From Hungatella sp. UBA5982 (GTDB taxonomy: Bacteria > Bacillota > Clostridia > Lachnospirales > Lachnospiraceae), in assembly GCA_002429965.1 (NCBI GenBank), contig DJBG01000206.1:50020-59883 (forward strand): 9,864 nt of DNA, written 5' to 3'. A model generated the notes under the pieces. It worked only from the letters and a program-made list of their open reading frames with translations. It was not told the DNA's origin and did no database searches. A program made the translations under genes and the position numbers. This document shows, one piece after another, positions 1 through 5,511 of the stretch (positions are counted from its first letter, which is position 1; every line of letters starts with the position of its first letter).

Positions 1-1
1 C

Positions 2-238
2 TCGGAGGATTTTCATGAAGCGGGACCGGAGGAACAGAAGCTCCTTTTAGAGGTGGATATGAAAGAGGTTCTTGGAGCGGAAGTCCTTTTCCATGGCAAG
101 ATAAACAGGGAGGAGATATGTGTAAGGTTAAATCCCAATGTTAAGGCGGAAACCGGGGTGTGTTTACCGGTTTATGCGGATATGGACCGGATCAAACTCT
201 TCGATATGGCTACAGAGCAAAATATTTTATACATTTAA
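2..238 (+). CDS. ugpC: ABC transporter ATP-binding protein, C-terminal end (UgpC/MsmK-like), partial
   Basis: This is the last 78 codons of a gene that begins left of the window; the reading frame is open from base 2 to the TAA at 236-238. The visible part matches the second half of the regulatory TOBE/OB-fold region of MalK/UgpC/MsmK-type ATPases: a stretch of the kind LGAEVLFHG, then EEICVRLNPN, then a closing strand with DMDRIKLFD. In family members this region follows the nucleotide-binding domain and ends the protein near position 360. Walker A, signature and Walker B motifs lie outside the window, so ATPase activity is inferred from family and context. The protein would energise the two permeases encoded next. 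The stop codon overlaps the ribosome binding site of the next gene (AAGGAG 237-242). One ATPase of this type often serves several sugar importers, so ugpC is assigned from the neighbours as much as from sequence. Confidence 0.85.
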   Translation, partial: SEDFHEAGPEEQKLLLEVDMKEVLGAEVLFHGKINREEICVRLNPNVKAETGVCLPVYADMDRIKLFDMATEQNILYI

Positions 239-242
239 GGAG
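237..242 (+). promoter_or_regulatory. Ribosome binding site of ugpA
   Basis: AAGGAG lies 7 nt before the ATG at 250 and overlaps the ugpC stop codon. It decides the start: an upstream in-frame ATG at 160 would overlap ugpC by 79 nt and add 30 residues with no transporter character. Confidence 0.8.
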
Positions 243-249
243 CCTTCTT

Positions 250-1116
250 ATGAACCTAAAAACAATTGTTAAGAAAGCAGGGCCTTATGTCTATACGGTC
301 CCGGCTATGGCAATATTTGCAGTATTCTTGTTTTTTCCGTTTTTTAAAACTATATATTTAAGTCTGTATAAAACCAATAAAATGGGTCAGGCCAAGCTAT
401 TTGTAGGCCCTTTAAACTATACTGACCTTTTACATTCCACGTCATTTTTCAACAGCCTCATGGTAACAGCAGTATTTGTCATAATTGTCGTGTCAGTGAG
501 CATGCTTTTAGGGCTTGCTGCGGCAGTTCTTTGCAGCAAAACCTTTCCCGGAATCCGGATCTTCAGCACTGCTTACGCGCTGCCAATGGCCATTGCTTCC
601 AGTTCCGCTGCCATGATATTTAAAATCATGCTTCATCCTTCCATTGGAATCGTTAATAAGATCCTGGGATTCCATATCAACTGGATCAGTGATCCCAAGT
701 ATGCCCTGGCCTGTGTCGCCCTGCTGACCGCCTGGCTAAACAGCGGAATCAACTTTCTTTATTTCAGCGCCGGTCTCAGCAACATTGATGAGACGATTTA
801 TGAAAGAGCCTCCGTGGATGGGGCAAATGCCGTTCAGAGATTTTTCTTCCTGACGCTTCCGGGCTTAAGCCCTATCATGTTTTACACCCTGGTGGTCAAT
901 ATCATTCAGGCATTCCAGTCCTTTGGCCAGGTTAAGGTCCTGACCCAGGGCGGCCCTGGGGAATCTACCAATTTGATCGTATACTCCATTTACCGGGATG
1001 CCTTTTTTAACTACCGTTTCGGGAGCGCAGCCGCCCAGTCCGTGCTGTTGTTCCTCATAATCATGATCCTCACCTTATGCATGTTCCGCCTGGAAAAGAA
1101 GGGAGTAAGCTATTGA
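250..1116 (+). CDS. ugpA: ABC transporter permease, UgpA-like
   Basis: This encodes a 288-residue inner-membrane permease of the binding-protein-dependent (MalF/UgpA) type, near the usual length for UgpA. It would form the translocation pore together with the next gene product. A hydrophobic helix at about residues 14-38 is followed by an external loop and further helices near 70-95, 108-128, 150-175, 208-225 and 262-280. The cytoplasmic EAA loop that docks on the ATPase is visible at about 184-208 (YERASVDGA, then LTLPGLSP). The GGPGEST stretch at 234-240 is typical of sugar and glycerol-phosphate permeases. Start at ATG 250 is supported by AAGGAG 7 nt upstream. The stop overlaps the ATG of the second permease (TGATG), so translation of the two is probably coupled. 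The glycerol-3-phosphate assignment rests mainly on the binding protein and phosphodiesterase downstream. Confidence 0.88.
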   Translation: MNLKTIVKKAGPYVYTVPAMAIFAVFLFFPFFKTIYLSLYKTNKMGQAKLFVGPLNYTDLLHSTSFFNSLMVTAVFVIIVVSVSMLLGLAAAVLCSKTFPGIRIFSTAYALPMAIASSSAAMIFKIMLHPSIGIVNKILGFHINWISDPKYALACVALLTAWLNSGINFLYFSAGLSNIDETIYERASVDGANAVQRFFFLTLPGLSPIMFYTLVVNIIQAFQSFGQVKVLTQGGPGESTNLIVYSIYRDAFFNYRFGSAAAQSVLLFLIIMILTLCMFRLEKKGVSY

Positions 1117-2024
1117 TGGAATCTATTATCACCACAGCCTCCAAAGATATGAACCAGGATGAGCTGGAAAAACTGAAACAGTCTGCAAATCAGAAGGCGC
1201 TTTTCCGCAGAAGGGCAGGAAAGCTGGCTCTGGTGATCATAAACCTGGCAATGTCCATTTTTGTTTTGCTTCCGCTTTTGTATGCGGTGAGCATTGCATT
1301 CATGCCTTCCAGTGAACTGTTCACAACAGAGATGAACTTAATCCCAGGGAATCCGACCCTTGAGAACTTCCGTCAGGCCATGGTTAAAATCCCCTTAAAC
1401 CGGTTTATTGTCAATTCCTTTTTTGTGGCAGGCTGTATCACATTCGGACAGATCCTGTCCTGTTCCCTGGCGGCATTTTCTTTTTCCTTTTTGGATTTTA
1501 AAGGAAAAAATCTGCTGTTCATGATTGTCATGGCAACCATGATGATACCGGGAGAGGCCACTATTATATCAAATTATTTGACCGTAAGCGGGTTAAAATG
1601 GCTTGACAGCTATAAGGTATTAATTATTCCTTATCTCACCTCAGCCATGGGCATTTTCCTTTTCCGGCAGTTTTATAAATCTTTTCCTGTATCCTTATAT
1701 GAATCCGCAAGGATTGACGGCTGTTCCAACTTAAGATTTATTTTCAGCATCCTGATCCCACTAACAAAATCTGCAATCGGAGCCATGGCAGTCTATACTT
1801 TTATCAATGCCTGGAACATGTATATGTGGCCTCTCCTTGTTACCGGCTCCGACCGCATGAGAACGGTCCAGATTGGAATCGGCATGTTAGACAGCGTGGA
1901 CTCCCAGTCAATCTCCATGATGATCGCTGGGGTTGTCATGATCATCATCCCATCCATCTCTGTTTTCATCGCAGGGCAAAGACAGTTGATCCGTGGTATG
2001 TTCTCAGGAGCAGTCAAAGGCTGA
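1116..2024 (+). CDS. ugpE: ABC transporter permease, UgpE-like
   Basis: This is the 302-residue second permease, of the MalG/UgpE type. A hydrophilic N-terminal leader of about 35 residues precedes the first membrane helix (about 36-62). Further helices lie near 100-124, 132-150, 166-185, 218-242 and 266-288. The EAA loop is at about 194-216 (LYESARIDG, then ILIPL). The WNMYMWPLLVT stretch at 233-243 and the C-terminal AGQRQLIRGM ending match UgpE closely. Start ATG 1116 overlaps the ugpA stop and has GGGAG at 1101-1105, 10 nt upstream. An in-frame ATG at 1077 would lie deep inside ugpA and was not chosen. The protein is about 20 residues longer than many UgpE proteins because of the N-terminal leader. 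It would pair with UgpA and the UgpC dimer. Confidence 0.88.
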   Translation: MESIITTASKDMNQDELEKLKQSANQKALFRRRAGKLALVIINLAMSIFVLLPLLYAVSIAFMPSSELFTTEMNLIPGNPTLENFRQAMVKIPLNRFIVNSFFVAGCITFGQILSCSLAAFSFSFLDFKGKNLLFMIVMATMMIPGEATIISNYLTVSGLKWLDSYKVLIIPYLTSAMGIFLFRQFYKSFPVSLYESARIDGCSNLRFIFSILIPLTKSAIGAMAVYTFINAWNMYMWPLLVTGSDRMRTVQIGIGMLDSVDSQSISMMIAGVVMIIIPSISVFIAGQRQLIRGMFSGAVKG

Positions 2025-2126
2025 CTTCGTTCAGAGCATAATTTTCATTATGAAGGCAAGCGCAGTGCGCCTAAGCCTGGAAAATGCCGTTCGACGAACC
2101 TTCAGGCGAATCGGACTTCATTATAA
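2021..2126 (+). repeat. Palindrome-rich intercistronic segment between ugpE and ugpB
   Basis: The gap between the ugpE stop and the ugpB ribosome binding site carries a run of inverted repeats. They are CTGA/TCAG at 2021-2024/2031-2034, TTCAT/ATGAA at 2044-2048/2050-2054, GCGCA/TGCGC at 2060-2064/2066-2070 nested inside AGGC/GCCT at 2054-2057/2075-2078, and GTTCG/CGAAC at 2089-2093/2095-2099. The segment 2047-2055 is also nearly complementary to CTTCATTAT just before 2126, so the whole block could fold back on itself. No T-run follows, so it is not an intrinsic terminator. In transporter operons such structures can protect upstream mRNA or let the binding protein be made in excess (malE-malF in E. 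coli is the known case). It could instead be a copy of a dispersed REP- or MITE-like repeat. The function is inferred. Confidence 0.5.
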
Positions 2127-2138
2127 AAAATATAATTT

Positions 2139-2143
2139 GGAGG
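2139..2143 (+). promoter_or_regulatory. Strong ribosome binding site of ugpB
   Basis: GGAGG sits 7 nt before the ATG at 2151. It is the best Shine-Dalgarno match among the Ugp genes, which fits a binding protein needed in excess over the permeases. Confidence 0.8.
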
Positions 2144-2150
2144 AAAGAAG

Positions 2151-3545
2151 ATGAAGAAAAGAGCACTTGCCATGAGCATGGCAGTCATGATGGCAGCAGG
2201 AGTATTGTCCGGCTGCGCAAGCCCTACAGGAACAGAAACCAGCAATGCCGGTTCGTCCGCTGTGGAAACGCAGACAACAGCAGCCCAGACCGCCGAAAGC
2301 TCTGGCAATCCGGAAGGCACCACCATAACCTTCTGGCATTCCATGGGAGGCGTAAACGGAGAAGCCATCGACACACTTGTAAAGAAATTCAATAAGGAGA
2401 ACACTTTAAGCATTACTGTTGAAGCTCAATACCAGGGCAGCTATGACGATGCCATCAACAAGCTGAAGAGTGCCCAAATCGGCAACATGGGTGCTGATCT
2501 GGTCCAGATTTATGACATCGGTACCCGCTTCATGATCGATTCCGGCTGGGTCATTCCCATGCAGGAGCTGATCGACGGGGATCAATGGGATTTAAGTCAG
2601 GTGGAACTAAACATTGCAGCCTATTACACCGTAAACGGTACTTTGTATTCCATGCCTTTTAATTCCTCCACCCCGATTCTCTATTATAATAAAGACATCT
2701 TTGAGAAAGCCGGTATCACGGAAATTCCTGACAGCCTGCCCGGAATTGGAAAAATCGGTGACGATCTTATCAACAAGGGCGGAGCAGGGGAAGTAATTTC
2801 CTTAGGTATTTATGGTTGGTTCTTTGAACAGTTCACCTGCAAGCAGCAGGCGCATTATGCCGATAACGGAAATGGAAGAGAAGCAGCGGCAGCGGCTGTA
2901 GACTTCGATAAAAACGGTGCCGGTGTCAAGACCTTAACCGCGTGGAAGGAATTATCAGACAAGGGTTATGCTCCTAATGTGGGTCGGGGCGGCGATGCAG
3001 GGCTTGCTGATTTCAGTGCAGGCAAAGCAGCCATGACTCTGGGCTCCACCGCATCTTTAAAACAGATATTAAATGATGTGAACGGCAAATTTGAAGTGGG
3101 AACCGCATATTTTCCAAAGGTGAACGACGATGATAAAGGAGGCGTTTCCATTGGCGGAGGCTCCTTATGGGCATTAAACAATGAAGATCCGGCAAAGCAG
3201 CAGGCTGTATGGGAATTTGTAAAATTCCTGGTTTCCCCGGAAAGCCAGGCTTACTGGAATTCCCAGACCGGTTATTTCCCTGTTACGGTTGCCGCTCACA
3301 ATGAAGCCGTATTCAAAGATAACATTACAAAATACCCTCAGTTTAAAACAGCCATTGATCAGCTTCATGATTCCACACCTCAGTCCGCAGGAGCTCTTCT
3401 CAGCGTATTCCCGGAGGCAAGGCAGATCGTGGAAACAGAAATCGAAAATATGATCAACAACAACGGGACTCCGGAAAGTGCAGTTTCAAAAATGGCAGAA
3501 AGCATCAATAAGTCCATTGAAGAGTATAATCTTATTAACAACTAG
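2151..3545 (+). CDS. ugpB: Glycerol-3-phosphate-type ABC transporter substrate-binding lipoprotein, UgpB-like
   Basis: This encodes a 464-residue extracellular solute-binding protein anchored to the membrane by lipid. A basic N-terminus (MKKR) and hydrophobic stretch lead to a lipobox VLSGC, with the modified cysteine at residue 22. A Ser/Thr/Gln-rich linker runs to about residue 57. The mature fold starts with FWHSMGG (61-67), and FNSSTPILYYNKD (170-182) and TGYFPVT (373-379) follow. These three segments closely resemble UgpB of E. coli and separate it from maltose-binding proteins. The protein would capture sn-glycerol-3-phosphate or glycerophosphodiesters and deliver them to UgpA/UgpE. Its own ligand is not proven by sequence, but the cytoplasmic glycerophosphodiesterase gene 35 nt downstream supports this class. 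It is preceded by a strong ribosome binding site and a palindrome-rich spacer. Confidence 0.88.
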   Translation: MKKRALAMSMAVMMAAGVLSGCASPTGTETSNAGSSAVETQTTAAQTAESSGNPEGTTITFWHSMGGVNGEAIDTLVKKFNKENTLSITVEAQYQGSYDDAINKLKSAQIGNMGADLVQIYDIGTRFMIDSGWVIPMQELIDGDQWDLSQVELNIAAYYTVNGTLYSMPFNSSTPILYYNKDIFEKAGITEIPDSLPGIGKIGDDLINKGGAGEVISLGIYGWFFEQFTCKQQAHYADNGNGREAAAAAVDFDKNGAGVKTLTAWKELSDKGYAPNVGRGGDAGLADFSAGKAAMTLGSTASLKQILNDVNGKFEVGTAYFPKVNDDDKGGVSIGGGSLWALNNEDPAKQQAVWEFVKFLVSPESQAYWNSQTGYFPVTVAAHNEAVFKDNITKYPQFKTAIDQLHDSTPQSAGALLSVFPEARQIVETEIENMINNNGTPESAVSKMAESINKSIEEYNLINN

Positions 3546-3579
3546 ATAACATTTTAAAATTTTGAAAGGATATTGACAG

Positions 3580-4338
3580 ATGAGAACAAAAGTTTGGGCT
3601 CACAGAGGCGCATCCGCTTATGCGCCGGAAAATACGCTGGAGGCTTTTGAACTGGCAATCAGGCAGAAAGCAGACGGAATTGAACTGGATCTACAAATGA
3701 CAAAGGATGGGAAACTTGCAGTAATACATGATGAGACCATTGACCGCACCTGCGATGGTACCGGTTATGTAAAAGATTTCACTATGGAAGAACTGAAAAG
3801 GTTTCACTGCAGCAAAATCCAGCCGGAATTTGGCACCTCAGTCATTCCTGAACTGATGGAGGTATTGGAGCTTGTAAAGCCTTTTGATCTTACTGTTAAT
3901 ATTGAGCTGAAGACAGGGGTCTTCCGTTACAAAGGAATTGAGAAGGAAGTATTAAAGCAGGTAAAAAAAGCTGGGTTGGAGGAACGTGTCATCTATTCCT
4001 CCTTCCATCACCCCAGCATTGTGAAGGTAAAGAAATTAAATCCCAAAGCAATGACCGGCCTGCTTTTCTCAGACGGTTTCATTAACATTACAGGATACGC
4101 AAAATTAATAGGGGCAGATGCGCTTCATCCGTCTCTAGACCTTCTCCGATCTAAAAAACTGATGAAAGAAGCGGCAAAAAGAAAGCTTCCGCTTCATGTT
4201 TGGACCGTAAATGATAAAAACATGATGGAATACCTTGCAGAACAGGAGATCGGAGCAATCATTACCAATTATCCTGATATTGCAAAAGAAATTGTAGAAA
4301 AGAAAGGAAGATCACATGATACGATTAGTCGCATCTGA
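3580..4338 (+). CDS. ugpQ: Cytoplasmic glycerophosphodiester phosphodiesterase
   Basis: This is a 252-residue GDPD-family TIM-barrel enzyme that hydrolyses glycerophosphodiesters to glycerol-3-phosphate and an alcohol. The catalytic and metal-binding set is visible: HRG at 8-10 (His8), ENTLEAF at 17-23, GIELDLQ at 33-39 (Glu35, Asp37), IHDETIDRT at 49-57 (His50), and NIELK at 107-111 (Glu109). HVWTVND and ITNYPD near the C-terminus are usual for the family. There is no signal peptide, so it works in the cytoplasm, like UgpQ and unlike periplasmic GlpQ. It would act on diesters brought in by the upstream transporter, and E. coli likewise ends its ugp operon with ugpQ. Start ATG 3580 follows AAAGGA (3565-3570) by 9 nt. 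Its 3' end overlaps the next gene by 23 nt. Confidence 0.9.
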   Translation: MRTKVWAHRGASAYAPENTLEAFELAIRQKADGIELDLQMTKDGKLAVIHDETIDRTCDGTGYVKDFTMEELKRFHCSKIQPEFGTSVIPELMEVLELVKPFDLTVNIELKTGVFRYKGIEKEVLKQVKKAGLEERVIYSSFHHPSIVKVKKLNPKAMTGLLFSDGFINITGYAKLIGADALHPSLDLLRSKKLMKEAAKRKLPLHVWTVNDKNMMEYLAEQEIGAIITNYPDIAKEIVEKKGRSHDTISRI

Positions 4339-5173
4339 CATGGATGGAACTCTATTAAACCGATATGGAAAGATTTCCTCCTTAAATATTGCCGCCATTG
4401 AGGCTCTTAAGCGGAAAAACATTAGCTTTGTCGTCTGCACTGGCAGGAACTTTGACGATGCTTCATCCCCTTTAAAGGAAGCCGGGATTTCCTGTGACAT
4501 CATTTGTATGAACGGCGCTGCCGTTTTTGACAGCTTCGGAAGGCAGCTGCGAAAGCAGCCGTTGTTAAAAAGCCAGGTAAACCGCATTCTTAACATTTGC
4601 CGCCCGTTTTCAGTTCTTTATGATTTTATGACAGAAGAGGGAAGTTACACCACCTCCACCATGGAAGACTTTCGGAAAAGCTTTGAGGATAAAATTTTTC
4701 TTCCCATGGTTTCCGATGAGCATACCTATGAGACCATCGCAGAGCGGTTTCATTTTACAACAGAAGAAGTGTTACTTGGATCCTCATGGGAGATTTATAA
4801 AATGTCTGTTGTCCATGAAAACCCGGAGGTCTTAAAACAGATTCGCTGCGCTCTGGAAAAAGAAGAAGGGATCTCAGTTGCTTCATCGGCCTCCTCCAAT
4901 CTGGAGCTGACACATATAGGTGCGCAAAAGGGATCTGTTCTGATGGAATATGCGGCAAACACCAACATCTGTCCCAGGGAAATCCTTGCCATTGGAGATA
5001 GCGAAAACGACCTTTCCATGCTTACCCTTCCTCTGGGATATACCATTGCCATGGGCAATCCCTCGGAAGTGATAAAACGCAGCGCACGCCTCATCACCAG
5101 AAATAATGATGAAGATGGGGTTGCTGTTGCCATAGATGCCCTGATCCTTTCTGATGCTGCAGCAGTCTATTGA
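4316..5173 (+). CDS. Cof-type HAD-superfamily phosphatase
   Basis: This is a 285-residue hydrolase of the HAD superfamily, Cof/YidA-like subfamily (type IIB cap), at the normal length. All four catalytic motifs are present. Motif I is DMDGTLL at 8-14 (nucleophile Asp8, acid/base Asp10). Motif II is VCTGR with Thr42, motif III is Lys205 in GAQKG, and motif IV is GDSENDLSML at 227-236. Such enzymes dephosphorylate sugar phosphates, flavin or pyridoxal phosphates with broad specificity, and the natural substrate cannot be read from sequence. Start ATG 4316 lies inside the end of ugpQ (23-nt overlap) with AAAGGA at 4303-4308, 7 nt upstream, so it is probably translated in coupling with ugpQ. A product of the Ugp pathway, such as a sugar or glycerol phosphate, is a reasonable but unproven substrate. 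It is the last gene of the operon. Confidence 0.88.
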   Translation: MIRLVASDMDGTLLNRYGKISSLNIAAIEALKRKNISFVVCTGRNFDDASSPLKEAGISCDIICMNGAAVFDSFGRQLRKQPLLKSQVNRILNICRPFSVLYDFMTEEGSYTTSTMEDFRKSFEDKIFLPMVSDEHTYETIAERFHFTTEEVLLGSSWEIYKMSVVHENPEVLKQIRCALEKEEGISVASSASSNLELTHIGAQKGSVLMEYAANTNICPREILAIGDSENDLSMLTLPLGYTIAMGNPSEVIKRSARLITRNNDEDGVAVAIDALILSDAAAVY

Positions 5174-5240
5174 TTCTTTTACCAGTCTTAATAAACGATC
5201 AAATCTTTTTCTCTGTATTTTTATCCCGAATTACAGATAC

Positions 5241-5286
5241 AAAAAACCTGGCTGCGTTACGGTCAATTGGCCGTAGTACAACCAGG
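5241..5286 (-). terminator. Intrinsic terminator oriented on the minus strand
   Basis: Read on the minus strand, the outer arms CCTGG (5286-5282) and CCAGG (5251-5247) enclose a second perfect stem (TACGG/CCGTA core, AATT loop around 5264-5267). Six T residues follow (AAAAAA at 5241-5246 on the + strand). This is a good intrinsic terminator for minus-strand transcription. On the + strand no T-run follows the hairpin, so it would end the ugp operon mRNA only weakly, although a stabilising 3' hairpin role is possible. No minus-strand protein gene lies just upstream of it. Confidence 0.6.
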
Positions 5287-5420
5287 CAAAACTGTTTTGT
5301 CAAATAGTTCTTGCCTATCAGCCGTTTTATTCCGTTCAATGCCCGGTTCCTGACCATCCAGCAAGGTATTAGCAGCAGATGTCAAGGAAAATACGGCTAA
5401 AGTCTGATTGACTGATAAAA
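5241..5420 (-). ncRNA. Candidate structured non-coding RNA in the 314-bp gap
   Basis: The gap 5174-5487 has no credible ORF but contains several pairing segments besides the terminator. These are GGCAAAACT/AGTTCTTGCC (5285-5293/5306-5315, one bulge), AGCCGT/ACGGCT (5320-5325/5393-5398), TATCAG/CTGATA (5316-5321/5412-5417), and an inner stem CCTGACCATC/GATGTCAAGG (5349-5358/5378-5387, two bulges). Together they make a rod with an internal bubble followed, on the minus strand, by two hairpins and a T-run. A small minus-strand RNA of about 180 nt fits best because of the terminator. A + strand leader of the LCP gene is the alternative. I do not recognise it as a known riboswitch, tRNA, SRP RNA, tmRNA or RNase P RNA, and no clear promoter was found for it. 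Confidence 0.35.
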
Positions 5421-5511
5421 TTAAGAGAAAAGCAAGAAATGATGGGCCGCTTTCTGATAAAATAGATAGGATCTGCCAAAGAAAATATTGGAAAGGATTG
5501 ATTATTCGATC

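Noticed and set aside
160..249. Upstream ATG at 160 as the start of the first permease
   Set aside because: It would overlap ugpC by 79 nt, has no ribosome binding site, and adds residues unlike a permease N-terminus. ATG 250 has AAGGAG at ideal spacing.
1077..1115. ATG at 1077 as the start of the second permease
   Set aside because: It lies inside ugpA without a ribosome binding site. ATG 1116 overlaps the ugpA stop in the usual coupled way.
2084..2413. Open frames of about 100 codons on both strands across the ugpE-ugpB gap and the ugpB start
   Set aside because: They overlap ugpB in other frames, have no ribosome binding sites, and show composition typical of shadows of a coding gene.
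4795..5133. 112-codon minus-strand frame within the HAD gene
   Set aside because: It is antisense to a gene with all four catalytic motifs and has no recognisable protein character or translation signals.
5247..5286. Hairpin as a normal + strand terminator of the ugp operon
   Set aside because: No T-run follows on the + strand, whereas six T residues follow on the minus strand. At most it works weakly in the + direction.
5316..5420. Known riboswitch, T-box or tRNA before the LCP gene
   Set aside because: No T-box GGNACC core, no cloverleaf and no recognisable riboswitch consensus could be found by eye. It is left as an unnamed structured candidate.
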